A DNA stretch of 64,000 nucleotides from Nocardia xishanensis NBRC 101358 (GCF_001613365.1 NZ_BDCF01000039.1:1-64000); one strand, 5' to 3'. Positions 17,627 to 26,684 are shown, counted from the first letter of the stretch. Notes: generated by a model not told the origin, from the sequence alone. Program-made: numbers and translations.

Positions 17627-18664
17627 TCATGCGCGGCTCACCCGAGGGGGATAGAGGTTCCTGGCGAAATCGCCGACCCGGGCGATGAGCCGTTCGAAGA
17701 ACAGCTCGGGATCGGTGGCCACGACGATGTCGGCGTTGGGCTCGCGTCCCCACATGCCCGCCCAGTCGGCCACCGTCGTCGCGCGCGTCAACGTGCCGGT
17801 CAGTTCCACGTCCACCGTCGCGGGCCTGGTCACGGCCAGCGACGGATCGAGGGCGACCGCGGCGGCGAAGGGGTCGTGCATGTGCGCGAGATAGCCCTGG
17901 TCGTAGGCGCGGTGGAACTCGAAGTAGAACCGCACGGCGTCGGACACATGGCGCACAACGGGATTCGAGGCCGCGGACCGTGAGCCGGGAACGTCGTCCT
18001 CGGACACCGTCTCGGCGGGGTGGCTGAGCGCGCGCTCGGCCAGTAGCGCCAGGTGTTTCGGATGCATCTCGATGGTCTCGGTGATGTCGAGCGCGCAGAC
18101 CAGCGGGCGGCGATCCGGCGGCGCCGCGGAGAAGGCGTCGAACACTTCCTTGGCCGACTCCGGATCGACGTGCATGTTCCACTCGTTGGTGGGCGTGGTG
18201 TTGCCGGGGTGATTGAACGCGCCGCCCATGATCACCAACCGGCGCAGCAGCCGCGGCAGTTCGGGTTCGATGCGCAGCGCCAGGGCCAGGTTGGTCAGCG
18301 GACCGGTGCACAGGCCGACGATCTCCCCGGGATGTTCGCGCGCCAGCGCCACCCACATCTGCGCGGCCGTCCGGCCCGAACAGGTGCGCTGGGTTTCGGG
18401 CAGTTCGGCGTAGCCGATGCCCTGCGGGCCGTGCGTGTCCTCGGTGGTGCGCAACGGGACGGCGAGCGGTTCGGCCGCGCCGAGAGCGACCTCGATCTCG
18501 GGCGCCCGGCACACCTCCAGCCACGCGAGATTGTTGGCGGCGACCTGGGCGGCGGGCACATTGCCCGCGGTGGCCGCGATACCCAGGATCTCGGCCTCGG
18601 GGGAGGCCAGTAGGTACAGCAGGGCCAGCGAATCGTCGATTCCGGTGTCGACGTCCACGATCAT
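17627..18664 (-). CDS. Inosine-uridine preferring nucleoside hydrolase family protein
   Basis: This 345-residue protein cleaves the N-glycosidic bond of nucleosides in purine/pyrimidine salvage if it follows its family. The signature calcium-binding N-terminus DVDTGIDDS is intact, with TGPLTNLAL and IMGGAFNHPGN further on and Asn/Asp pocket residues in TNEWNMHVDPES. ATG 18664 is taken as the start; GTG 18676, four codons upstream, is a real alternative. It is the first gene of a two-gene unit with the amidohydrolase and is divergent from the TetR gene at 18812, with the palindrome at 18782 between them. Confidence 0.85.
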   Translation of the reverse strand: MIVDVDTGIDDSLALLYLLASPEAEILGIAATAGNVPAAQVAANNLAWLEVCRAPEIEVALGAAEPLAVPLRTTEDTHGPQGIGYAELPETQRTCSGRTAAQMWVALAREHPGEIVGLCTGPLTNLALALRIEPELPRLLRRLVIMGGAFNHPGNTTPTNEWNMHVDPESAKEVFDAFSAAPPDRRPLVCALDITETIEMHPKHLALLAERALSHPAETVSEDDVPGSRSAASNPVVRHVSDAVRFYFEFHRAYDQGYLAHMHDPFAAAVALDPSLAVTRPATVDVELTGTLTRATTVADWAGMWGREPNADIVVATDPELFFERLIARVGDFARNLYPPRVSRA

Positions 18665-18781
18665 CTTCTGCCGCACGATTCGACAGTAGTAGACAGGGCG
18701 GAAGGCGAACCGCCCGAGCCCCGTACGGCCGAGCGAAGGCGGAGTTATCTCCGGAAGCGCTAGTACACACGTCTTGGACAT

Positions 18782-18794
18782 ACGTCTGAGACGT
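18782..18794. promoter_or_regulatory. Candidate TetR operator, ACGTCT palindrome
   Basis: ACGTCT-G-AGACGT is a perfect 6-bp-arm palindrome 17 nt before the TetR start. A third half-site ACGTCT lies 13 bp upstream (18769). A TTGGAC (-35-like) overlaps the region. The placement between divergent genes suggests autoregulation by the 18812 TetR protein; this is inferred. Confidence 0.5.
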
Positions 18795-18811
18795 GCGGTA
18801 GCCTGAGGTGC

Positions 18812-19384
18812 ATGGGAAACCGAGAAGACCTTTTGGCCGGAGCCCGCAAGGCGATCATGGAGCGCGGCGTCGCCAAGACCACCGCCCGCGACATCGCGAA
18901 CGCCGCCGGGGTCAGTCTGGCCGCCATCGGCTACCACTTCGGTTCGAAGGACAGGTTGATCACCGAGGCGCTGGCCGAAGCGCTCGGCACCGGAATCGGC
19001 GACAGCATGTCCGAGCTGATCAAGGAGACCGAGGGGCGTCCGATGCCGGAGGCGTTCGCGTCGATGATCGACGGCCTGCCCGCGGTGTTCGCCGCCAACC
19101 ACGAAGGCATGCTGGCCAGCATGGAGAACCTGCTGCGCGTGGCTCGCTCGCCGGAGTCACAGCGGTACATGGCCGAGAGCATTCCGCACGCTCACGCGGA
19201 TCTCGCCGTCGCGCTGCGCGAAACCCACCCCGGACTGACCCAGCAGCAGGCCGAAGCGATCGGCAAACTCTATTTCGCGCTCACGCAGGGTCTCTCGGTG
19301 CTCTGGATGATCAGCTCGGAGGTTCCGGACGGGGAGACCTTGTCGACCGCGTTCGCGGCGATCGCCGGTTCGCCCGAAGGGTGA
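18812..19384 (+). CDS. TetR-family regulator, likely of the adjacent exporter
   Basis: This 190-residue one-component repressor has an N-terminal helix-turn-helix (ARDIANAAGVSLAAIGYHFGSK, residues about 26-47) and a helical ligand domain with an LWMISSEV-type C-terminus. ATG 18812 follows GAGG at good spacing. It is convergent with the MFS exporter and shares a terminator hairpin with it, and it is divergent from the nucleoside hydrolase. The usual pairing of such regulators with DHA2 exporters suggests control of the exporter, but the operator candidate at 18782 lies on its own promoter. Confidence 0.88.
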   Translation: MGNREDLLAGARKAIMERGVAKTTARDIANAAGVSLAAIGYHFGSKDRLITEALAEALGTGIGDSMSELIKETEGRPMPEAFASMIDGLPAVFAANHEGMLASMENLLRVARSPESQRYMAESIPHAHADLAVALRETHPGLTQQQAEAIGKLYFALTQGLSVLWMISSEVPDGETLSTAFAAIAGSPEG

Positions 19385-19411
19385 CCCACGAGGGTCAGTC
19401 CTCGTGGGTCA
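19382..19411. terminator. Perfect hairpin shared by two convergent stop codons
   Basis: TGACCCACGAGG (19382-19393) and CCTCGTGGGTCA (19400-19411) form a perfect 12-bp stem with a 6-nt loop. The left arm starts with the TetR stop codon. The stop of the exporter (19395-19397, minus strand) lies in the loop. It is a bidirectional terminator made almost entirely of coding sequence. Confidence 0.7.
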
Positions 19412-20993
19412 GCGGCCCCGCCGGGATGTCGCGCAGCTTGCGCACCGAGATCAGCGCGATCGCCAGCGCGGCGACACCGGCGATGCCCGCGGTGACGTGC
19501 ACGCCGTGCAGGAAGGCATCGCGTGCCGCCGCGAGCACGGATTCGCCTATGGCCGTTGGAACTTGGCTGGAGACCTGCACCGCCGCGCCCAAGGTGTCAC
19601 GGACCGAGCCCACGTCGGCCTCGGAGAGTCCGGCGGGCAGCGAGGACGACAGATCGCCGCGGTAGACCGCGATGCTGATGCTGCCGAGGATCGAGATGCC
19701 GAGCGCGCCGCCGAATTCCGCGCCGGTCTCGGAGACGCCGGAGGCGGCGCCCGCCTGTTCGGGTGGTGCGGCGCCGACGATGAGCTCGGTGGTGATGCCG
19801 AACACCGGGGCCAGCCCGAGCGAGGAGATCACCGAGGCGGCCAGCGCCAGGCCGTAGCCGCCGGACGCGCTCAGCTGAGTCATCATGAGCAGTCCGACAC
19901 CGGCCGCGGCGAGTCCGCCGCCGATCAGGTAGGCGGGCCGCACCACCTGGACCAGCCGCGGCGCCAGCTGCGATCCGACGATGAAACCGACGCCGGACGG
20001 CACCATCACCAAACCGGCCCGCAACGGCGACATCCCGAGCACCAGCTGGAAGTACTGCGCGACGAACAGGAAGTAGCCGAAGGCGACGAAGATACCGACG
20101 ATGTTGACCAGCAAGGCGACGCGGAACCGGCTCGAGCGGAACAGCCGCAGGTCGAGCATCGGGTCGGCGGCGGTGAGCTGACGCCGCACGAACAGCACGC
20201 CGAGCGCGGCGCCCCCGGCGAGGCCGGCGAGCGCGGCCGCCCCGAGACCGTCCTGGGCGATCTTCTTCATGCCGAACACGACGGCGATCATCGTCGCCAC
20301 GCAGAGCGCCGCGCTGAGCGGATCGAGGCGTCCGGCGTCGGGGTCGCGAAACTCGGGAAGGACCTTCGGGCCGAGCGCGAGCAGCAGCACCATGACGGGA
20401 ACGGCGAGCAGGAACACCGAGCCCCACCAGAAGTTCTCCAGCAGCGCGCCGCCGAAGATCGGCCCGACCGCGCCGCCCGCCGAGAACGCGCCGACCCACA
20501 CGCCCACCGCGACCGAACGCTGCCGGGGATCGCGGAACATGTCGAAGATCAACGACAGCGTCGACGGCGCCAGTGTGGCGCCCGCGATGCCGAGCAGGGC
20601 GCGGCAGACGATCAGCGCCTCCGCGGTCGGCGCGAACGCCGCCGCCACCGACACCACCGTGAACAGCGCCGCGCCGATCATCAGCATGCGCCGCCGCCCG
20701 ATCCGGTCGCCGAGAGTGCCCATGGTGATCAGCAGCCCGGCCACCATGAAGCCGTAGACGTCGATGATCCAGAGCAGCTGCGAGCTGGTCGGGTGCAGAT
20801 CGGCGCTGATCATGGGCACCGCGAGGTGCAGCACCGTGAGGTCCATCGCGTAGACCAGGCAGGCGAGGGCGAGCACCACCAGGCCGGCCCACTCGGTCCG
20901 TCCCGCGAGCGCCGCGGCGTCCCTGCGCGCGCTCTGGTCGACGGTGTCCACGAGGCGGGTCCCTTCCGGAGGGCCGATGTCGATTGCTGTCAT
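19395..20993 (-). CDS. MFS drug exporter, DHA2 (14-TM) family
   Basis: This 532-residue membrane protein resembles the QacA/LfrA-type proton-driven multidrug efflux pumps. About 14 hydrophobic segments are visible. The conserved motifs are LDLHP-proximal WIIDVYGFMVAGLL, the MFS motif A GTLGDRIGRRRML near residue 95, and motif C-like GIAGATLAPSTLSLI near 137. ATG 20993 begins a 35-residue cytoplasmic leader before TM1. The stop shares a hairpin with the TetR gene at 18812. Substrate is unknown; cationic dyes or antiseptics are typical for the family. Confidence 0.9.
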   Translation of the reverse strand: MTAIDIGPPEGTRLVDTVDQSARRDAAALAGRTEWAGLVVLALACLVYAMDLTVLHLAVPMISADLHPTSSQLLWIIDVYGFMVAGLLITMGTLGDRIGRRRMLMIGAALFTVVSVAAAFAPTAEALIVCRALLGIAGATLAPSTLSLIFDMFRDPRQRSVAVGVWVGAFSAGGAVGPIFGGALLENFWWGSVFLLAVPVMVLLLALGPKVLPEFRDPDAGRLDPLSAALCVATMIAVVFGMKKIAQDGLGAAALAGLAGGAALGVLFVRRQLTAADPMLDLRLFRSSRFRVALLVNIVGIFVAFGYFLFVAQYFQLVLGMSPLRAGLVMVPSGVGFIVGSQLAPRLVQVVRPAYLIGGGLAAAGVGLLMMTQLSASGGYGLALAASVISSLGLAPVFGITTELIVGAAPPEQAGAASGVSETGAEFGGALGISILGSISIAVYRGDLSSSLPAGLSEADVGSVRDTLGAAVQVSSQVPTAIGESVLAAARDAFLHGVHVTAGIAGVAALAIALISVRKLRDIPAGPLTHED

Positions 20994-21172
20994 GTGAGTG
21001 CAGACGATCTGCGAATACTCATTTCATCGCCGCCGCGCAGGCCGGCGCAAGGGATTTTCCGCCTGCCATCGGACGGCGAATATTCGGTGGCGCCGGATCG
21101 AGATGCGCGCCGACGACCTGACCGAGGACAACGCCGAGGTCGTCCTGAACGCAATCGTGAGGCGGCGGCCGG
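20994..21172. other. Intergenic upstream of the exporter
   Basis: This 179-nt gap between the CoA-transferase stop and the exporter start holds the exporter promoter region. I see no convincing operator palindrome or RNA here. Confidence 0.4.
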
Positions 21173-22519
21173 CTACCGGGTACGCACCGGCCAGGCCGGT
21201 GCGCTGGCCCCGTATTGCGGTGCGGGCCAGGCGTAATCCGGGTACTCGGCCAGGGCGGGCGTGGCCGTCACCAGGGATCCGTGGCTGACGGTCAACTCCG
21301 GGTTGGGCGCAGCGGCGGGGCCGTGGCTCAGGCCGCGGTCCGGGTTGGCGAGGAGCCAGGACGCCGTGCGCGCCAGAGAGACTCGCACGTCACGGCCGAT
21401 TCCGTCGTAGGTGCGCGCGGCGAGGGCGTCGATCACGCCCGCCGCGAGCAGGTAGCCGGACGCGTGGTCGAGCGCCTGGGCGGGCAGCGCGCCGGGCACC
21501 GAGGGCGCGCCTTCCAGAATGGAGATGCCGGTGGCGGCCTGCACGATGCTGTCGAAGCCGCGGCGCCCGCCCCACGGACCGGCTTCACCCCAGGCGCTGA
21601 CCCGGCCGTGCACCAGGCCGGGACGCACGGCGGTGGTCAGCCCGGCGTGCTCCAGCGCGCCGGGCCGGTAGCCGGTGACGAGCACGTCGGCCGAGGCGAG
21701 CAGGTCGTGGAAGACCGCCGAGTGGGCGCGCAGGTCCACCATCGCGGAGTGCTTGCCCTGGCAGGTGTCGGCGTACTGCCACGGGATCTCGGGCAGCCAC
21801 GGCGGATCCACCCGCAGCACTTCCGCGCCGAGCAGCGCGAGCGTCCTGGTCGCGACCGGGCCCGCGATCACGCGGGTCATGTCGAGCACACGCACTCCGC
21901 GTAGCGGCTGGAAAGGTGTTGCCTCGGAACGGAAGGGGGCGCCCGCGCGGTCCTGTCGCGGCTGCATGGCGACCAGCGGACCAGACGCGGCGGCCGCCGC
22001 CTGCGGCGTGGCGGCCCACTCCTCCTCGGTGCGTACCTGGACCGCGATCGCGCCGGCCATGGCGGCGTTGTCCTCGATATCGGCTGCGCGGCTCATGGCG
22101 ATGTGGGCGACCGCCAGATCCAGTGGCGCGTCGTCCGGTAGGCCGAGCGCGGCGAGCAGCCGGGTCCGGTGATGTGGATAGTTGGCGTGAGTGCGCACCC
22201 AACCGTCGAAAGTGGGGAAGAATCCGGAGAGATCGGCGAACATGGGCACCTGGCGGCCGTCCGCGCGCAGCAGTCGGTCGCTCGAGAACGCGGCGGTGAT
22301 CCGTTCCGGGTCGATTCGATGCGGCACGGGAGCGAGTCCGTGCGCGTCGCGCAACCGGTTGGCCGCGGCCGCCACCGCGGCCACCGAACCCGACGCCAGT
22401 GCCCAGACCGGCAGTGTCGCAGCGAGATTGCTGCCGGGATCGGGGGAGTGGGTAATGCCGGAAATGGGAACACCGATTCCGGATTCGTACTCGTGGACCA
22501 GCCGTGCGTGCGCGTTCAC
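21173..22519 (-). CDS. CaiB/BaiF (family III) CoA-transferase
   Basis: This roughly 448-residue protein has the family III signature PLRGVRVLDMTRVIAGP in its middle, followed by LGAEVLRVDPP and FDSIVQAATGI. These enzymes move CoA between carboxylic acids through an aspartyl-CoA anhydride. The N-terminal ~200 residues precede the signature domain, giving a longer two-part architecture than the usual 400-residue enzyme. The start is uncertain: GTG 22519 avoids overlap with the divergent thioesterase at 22560; the frame is open to an ATG at 22600 that would overlap it. No strong ribosome site supports either. Confidence 0.8.
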   Translation of the reverse strand: MNAHARLVHEYESGIGVPISGITHSPDPGSNLAATLPVWALASGSVAAVAAAANRLRDAHGLAPVPHRIDPERITAAFSSDRLLRADGRQVPMFADLSGFFPTFDGWVRTHANYPHHRTRLLAALGLPDDAPLDLAVAHIAMSRAADIEDNAAMAGAIAVQVRTEEEWAATPQAAAAASGPLVAMQPRQDRAGAPFRSEATPFQPLRGVRVLDMTRVIAGPVATRTLALLGAEVLRVDPPWLPEIPWQYADTCQGKHSAMVDLRAHSAVFHDLLASADVLVTGYRPGALEHAGLTTAVRPGLVHGRVSAWGEAGPWGGRRGFDSIVQAATGISILEGAPSVPGALPAQALDHASGYLLAAGVIDALAARTYDGIGRDVRVSLARTASWLLANPDRGLSHGPAAAPNPELTVSHGSLVTATPALAEYPDYAWPAPQYGASAPAWPVRTR

Positions 22520-22559
22520 CAGATCGAGACTAGCGGCACCGGCGGAGAAGGAGACGGAC

Positions 22560-23336
22560 GTGGACGAGACGATCAGCGCCACCGATTGGCTGCGGGTCAT
22601 GCGAAGCGACCCGGCGCCGCGCCACTACCTGGTGTGTTTCCCGCCCGGCGGCGGTTCGGCGGCGGCCTACCGTGAGCTTGCCCTCGAATTCGGTTCCGGC
22701 GTGGCGGTACTGGCCGTCCAGTATCCGGGACGGCAGGACCGGCTCGGCGAAGCGGCGGTCCCGGATCTGCACGCACTCGCCGATCTGATCGCCGGAGAGT
22801 TGCTGGGACGCGGTCCTCGGTCCGGTCTCGCGCTGTTCGGGCACAGCATGGGCGCCACCCTGGCCTACGAGACGGCCCGCAGGCTGGAGGCACGCGGGCA
22901 AGAACTCGCCGCACTGTTCGTCTCGGGCCGTCCGGCACCGACTTTCGCCGAGCACCGCCGCCTGCATCTGGACTCCGACGAGGCGCTCATCGCGGACCTG
23001 GAGCGCCTCGCCGCCGACCCGGCGCCGATCGCACTGCTGCGCACCGAGCCCGGACTCGCCGATCTCGTGCTGCCCGCCGTGCGCAGCGACTACCAGGCCG
23101 TGGAGACCTATCGGCACCGGCAGGGCGAGCCGCTCGCCTGCGACCTCGCCGCACTGGTCAGCATCGACGACCCGACCACGACACCCGAGCAGGCCGACGA
23201 ATGGCGGACGTTCACCTCGGGCGCGTTCGCCCGCGAGATCTTCCCCGGCGGCCACTTCTATCTCGACGAACACGTCGGCGCGGTAGCCGATTTCGTCACT
23301 CGGCAACTCGCCGACAGCGCACGCCGCGCCCGGTAG
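22560..23336 (+). CDS. Type II thioesterase (alpha/beta hydrolase)
   Basis: This 258-residue protein belongs to the GrsT/TesA group that edits mis-primed carrier proteins in polyketide or peptide synthesis. It has the early HYLVCFPPGGGSAAAY oxyanion segment, nucleophile elbow GHSMG near residue 98, an Asp in SIDDPT near 202 and a His in GGHFYLDEH near 230. GTG 22560 is chosen because AAGGAGA lies 6 nt upstream. No NRPS/PKS gene lies in the window, so its partner is elsewhere or it acts on a stand-alone substrate. It is divergent from the CoA-transferase. Confidence 0.88.
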   Translation: MDETISATDWLRVMRSDPAPRHYLVCFPPGGGSAAAYRELALEFGSGVAVLAVQYPGRQDRLGEAAVPDLHALADLIAGELLGRGPRSGLALFGHSMGATLAYETARRLEARGQELAALFVSGRPAPTFAEHRRLHLDSDEALIADLERLAADPAPIALLRTEPGLADLVLPAVRSDYQAVETYRHRQGEPLACDLAALVSIDDPTTTPEQADEWRTFTSGAFAREIFPGGHFYLDEHVGAVADFVTRQLADSARRAR

Positions 23337-23339
23337 CCC

Positions 23340-23370
23340 GCGGCGGCGGTTCGTCCCGCACCGCCGCCGC
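23340..23370. terminator. Hairpin between thioesterase and methyltransferase
   Basis: GCGGCGGCGGT (23340-23350) pairs perfectly with ACCGCCGCCGC (23360-23370) around a 9-nt loop. It lies between convergent stops and is followed by no T-tract. A bidirectional intrinsic or Rho-aided terminator is the likely role. Confidence 0.65.
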
Positions 23371-23372
23371 GA

Positions 23373-24167
23373 TCAGCCGAGATACTCCGATTCGAGGACG
23401 AGATCGTGTAGCAGGGATTGGTATTCGACGTGAGTGCGGTGTTCCATGGTGCGCCAGGTCTTGCCCTCCTGCCCACGCATGTAGCGCAGGTACCGCGGCG
23501 CACCAGGGATCCGCACGTTGTCGGCGACCACGATGGAGCCCGGGTGCAACCAGTTCACGGTGAGCAGCGCGAGCAGATCGGGCAGATACGCGGTCTTCAG
23601 GTGGTCGAGGAAGACGAAATCGACCGCGCTCGAGGCGAATCCGTGGTCCACGGCGAGCCTGCGCATGGTCGCTCCGCCGTCGCCGATCTTGCCGACCACC
23701 ACCTCGACCCGGTCGGCGAGTCCGGCGTGCGCGATGACGTCGGTCGCGATCGCCGCGTTGGCGGCGCTGGCCTCCACCGATACCAGCCGTCCGCGCGGCG
23801 GCAGCAACCGTCCGGTGCGCACCGCGCTGTATCCGCAGTACGCGCCCAGTTCCAGCGCGAGCAGCGGCTTCGCGCGCCGGACCGCGGCGTCGAGCAGCAG
23901 GCCCTTCTCATCGCCGACGTTCATCAGGATGCTGCGGGTGCGCGCGAAATCGTCGATCGCGGCGAGCACGCTGTCGGGATCGCCGGGTGTCGCGGTGTCG
24001 AGCACGTGCTGTCGCACCGCCTCCTCGCGCCCGTCGCCCACCTGCCCGGTGCGCAGCACCGACCGGCCGCCGAGCGCGAAGCGGATCGTCGACCAGCGCA
24101 GGAACGGGGCTTTGTCGCGCAGCAGCGCGCCGAGTCCGGTCCGGCGCGATCCAGTCCTGTCCGCCAT
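23373..24167 (-). CDS. SAM-dependent O-methyltransferase (catechol OMT-like)
   Basis: This 264-residue protein has a Rossmann methyltransferase motif I LELGAYCGYSA near residue 113, a VSVEASAANAAIA acidic-loop motif and FVFLDHLKTAYLPDL with metal/catechol-type Asp. This matches the COMT-like family 3 O-methyltransferases of mycobacteria. ATG 24167 follows GGAGGG. It lies 70 nt downstream of the zinc-ribbon SDR gene on the same strand and may be co-transcribed with it. Acceptor substrate unknown. Confidence 0.85.
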   Translation of the reverse strand: MADRTGSRRTGLGALLRDKAPFLRWSTIRFALGGRSVLRTGQVGDGREEAVRQHVLDTATPGDPDSVLAAIDDFARTRSILMNVGDEKGLLLDAAVRRAKPLLALELGAYCGYSAVRTGRLLPPRGRLVSVEASAANAAIATDVIAHAGLADRVEVVVGKIGDGGATMRRLAVDHGFASSAVDFVFLDHLKTAYLPDLLALLTVNWLHPGSIVVADNVRIPGAPRYLRYMRGQEGKTWRTMEHRTHVEYQSLLHDLVLESEYLG

Positions 24168-24237
24168 GCGCCCTCCAAGTCGTGGTGACCGTGTCACCAC
24201 CGATCTTGCTCGTCCGGCGCCGTCCGGCGGCGGAGGC

Positions 24238-25668
24238 TCACCACGGTGAGGGCTGATAGTCCTTGAGGAAGCACCCGTAGAGGTCGACGCCGTCCTCGCC
24301 TTGCACGATCGGGTCGTAGACGCGGGCGGCGCCGTCCACCAGGTCGAGCGGGGCGTGGAAGCCTTCGTCGGCGAGGCGGATCTTGGTGTAGTGCGGGCGC
24401 TCGTCGGTGATCCAGCCGGTGTCGACGGCCGTCATCAGGATCGAGTCGGACTCGAACATCTCCTTGGCGCTGGTGCGGGTCAGCATGTTCAGCGCGGCCT
24501 TGGCCATATTGGTGTGCGGGTGGCCAGGGCCCTTGTATCCGCGGCCGAACTGACCCTCCATGGCGGAGACGTTCACGATGTACTTGCGGCGGGACGACGC
24601 TGCGGCCATGGCCGGACGCAGGCGCGACACCAGGATGAACGGCGCCACCGAATTGCACAGCTGGACCTCGAGCAGTTCGGTCGGATCGACCTCGCCGACC
24701 GTCTGCACCCAGCTGTTGGTGTGCGCGAGATCGGGCACCAACCCGCCCGCGTCGATCGCCACCCCGCGCGAAATCCGTTCGGGGGTGGCGGATCCCGCGA
24801 CCAGCGCGAGCTCGGCGACATCAGCGGCGGTGAGCGTCGGCGCCAGCGAGGCGGTGAGCGCGGTCGGATGCGCCTGCATGGTCTTGCCGAAGGTCACCAC
24901 ATCGGGCAGCGCGCCCGCGGGCAGCGGACCCGATTCGGCCTCCACCAAGGCGCTGTAGGCGCCGGGGGAGCGGCGCACGGTCTGCGCCGCGTTGTTGATC
25001 AGGATGTCCAGCGGGCCCTGCGCGGCGATGTCGTCGGCGAGGGCCACCACCTGCGCCGGATCGCGCAGGTCGATGCCGACGATGCGCAGCCGGTGCAGCC
25101 AGTCGGCGCTGTCGTCCATCGCGGCGAAACGGCGGATGGCGTCGTTGGGGAAGCGGGTGGTGATGGTGGTGTGCGCGCCGTCGCGCAGCAGCCGCAGCGC
25201 GATGTACATGCCGATCTTGGCGCGGCCGCCGGTGAGCAGCGCGCGGCGGCCGGAGAGATCGGTGCGCGCGTCGCGCTTGGCGTGGCTGCTCGCGGCGCAG
25301 TCCGGGCACAGCTGGTGGTAGAAGGCGTCGACGCGGGTGTAGCGCTGCTTGCAGATGTAGCAGGGCCGGGGGCGGAGCAGGGTGCCCGCGCTGGCGCCCT
25401 TGGCCGTCGAGGTCAGCGGAATGCCCGCGGTCTCGTCGTCGATGCGATTCGGCGAGCCCGTGGCGGTGGCCGCGACGACCGCGCGGTCCGCGGTCGCGAC
25501 CTTGTCGCGCGCTTCTACGCGGCGGCGCTGCTTGAGCTTCTTGAACATGTGACCGACCGCTCGCTGCACGAGCAGCGAATCCGGGTGGTCCTTGTCCAAC
25601 TGTCCGGCCTGGTCGAGTACCCGAAGACAGGTGGCGAGCTCGTCGGGATCGATACTGCTGTCGGCCAT
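24238..25668 (-). CDS. Short-chain dehydrogenase-like protein with N-terminal zinc ribbon
   Basis: This 476-residue protein has three parts. Residues 1-95 are polar and helical. Residues 100-126 hold CYICK and CPDC, a CxxC-x14-CxxC zinc ribbon. The rest is a Rossmann SDR domain starting RRALLTGGRAKIGMYIALRL, with ILINNAAQ and VNVSAMEGQF. The usual YxxxK catalytic pair is not present: the equivalent site reads HTNMAK, so the Tyr is replaced by Thr while Lys and Ser remain. The cofactor loop is TGGRAKIG rather than TGxxxGIG. It may bind NAD(P) without classical SDR catalysis. ATG 25668 is the only reasonable start. Confidence 0.8.
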   Translation of the reverse strand: MADSSIDPDELATCLRVLDQAGQLDKDHPDSLLVQRAVGHMFKKLKQRRRVEARDKVATADRAVVAATATGSPNRIDDETAGIPLTSTAKGASAGTLLRPRPCYICKQRYTRVDAFYHQLCPDCAASSHAKRDARTDLSGRRALLTGGRAKIGMYIALRLLRDGAHTTITTRFPNDAIRRFAAMDDSADWLHRLRIVGIDLRDPAQVVALADDIAAQGPLDILINNAAQTVRRSPGAYSALVEAESGPLPAGALPDVVTFGKTMQAHPTALTASLAPTLTAADVAELALVAGSATPERISRGVAIDAGGLVPDLAHTNSWVQTVGEVDPTELLEVQLCNSVAPFILVSRLRPAMAAASSRRKYIVNVSAMEGQFGRGYKGPGHPHTNMAKAALNMLTRTSAKEMFESDSILMTAVDTGWITDERPHYTKIRLADEGFHAPLDLVDGAARVYDPIVQGEDGVDLYGCFLKDYQPSPW

Positions 25669-25938
25669 CGGGTGTGCGGAGGTCCTTCGTGAGCTGGGCA
25701 ATCGAAGTTCCCATTGTCGCAAACCCGCGCGGGCGGTCGCGGTCCGCCTGTGCCTCGTTCGCCGGCGCCGGTCGTGGCCGCGGCGAAACAGACGCTCGAC
25801 CGAGCACTGTTTGCCGGTGGGGACAGGGGGTAGTTGTCGCTGTGTGAACGATTGATCATGCAGCTCCGCGGTGTCTCGCCGATCGCCCTTTCGGCCGGTC
25901 GCCGCAATCGTCCCGGAATGAGGATCGAGGAGGAGACC
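25669..25938. promoter_or_regulatory. Divergent intergenic region (SDR / PRC-barrel)
   Basis: The 270 nt between the divergent SDR and PRC-barrel genes must contain both promoters. GAGGAGG just before 25939 is the PRC-barrel ribosome site. I see no strong palindrome. Confidence 0.4.
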
Positions 25939-26604
25939 ATGAGCAGTCTGCTGGATTCGGTACTCGGCAACATCGTCTACGACCGTGACGGGGACAAGGT
26001 CGGCAAGGTCAAGCGGATCTACGTGGACAACGCCAGCGGCTTCCCGACCTGGGTGGCCATCTCCACGGGGTTGTTCGGTCACGACGCGCTGGTGCCGCTG
26101 GCAGGCGCCGAGCATCGGCGCGAGCGCGCGACGCTGCAGGTGCGGGTCGGCAAGGATCAGGTCAAATCCGCGCCGTACCTGGACGAGGACGGCAACATCA
26201 GCCAGCGCAGCGAACGAGAATTGTTCGAGCACTACGACATCGACCCGGCCCTCTCGGCATGGAAGACCTACGGCAGGCCCTATGGCGAGCACCCGGTGAA
26301 CGCTCGGGTCACGGCCGCCGAGTGGGCCGCCGACAGCGGCGGCCGGACCGACGAGGAGCTGATCCGTTCGGAGGAACGGTTGAACATCGGCGCCGATCCC
26401 GAGGCTGCCGGCACCGCGCGCGGCCGCGGACACGTCGAGGACGAATCGACGGTGGCGATGTCGTCCGCGCCCGACGCACTGGTGCCGGCGGAACCGGTGC
26501 AGCTGGAGATAGACGACATTGTCGACGAAGAAGCCGTGGCCGACAGGATTCGCACGGAACGCGGCGACGGTATCGACGAAACCCGCGAACCGTATCGGTG
26601 GTGA
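25939..26604 (+). CDS. PRC-barrel domain stress-type protein
   Basis: This 221-residue cytoplasmic protein begins with a PRC-barrel (about residues 1-75: GNIVYDRDGDKVGKVKRIYV then WVAISTGLFG). An acidic linker and a charged C-terminus follow (EEAVADRIRTERGDG). Proteins of this type in actinobacteria are often stress-induced and of unknown role. ATG 25939 is chosen because GAGGAGG lies 5 nt upstream; an earlier in-frame ATG at 25918 has no such site. The flavin reductase gene follows 80 nt later on the same strand. Confidence 0.8.
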   Translation: MSSLLDSVLGNIVYDRDGDKVGKVKRIYVDNASGFPTWVAISTGLFGHDALVPLAGAEHRRERATLQVRVGKDQVKSAPYLDEDGNISQRSERELFEHYDIDPALSAWKTYGRPYGEHPVNARVTAAEWAADSGGRTDEELIRSEERLNIGADPEAAGTARGRGHVEDESTVAMSSAPDALVPAEPVQLEIDDIVDEEAVADRIRTERGDGIDETREPYRW

Positions 26605-26684
26605 CCGGCGCGCCGGTGTCGTCGAGGGGCGAAGCGCATCCCTCGGCGGCGCCCGCGGCCGGTGTTCACGGAAAGGGACAGTCG

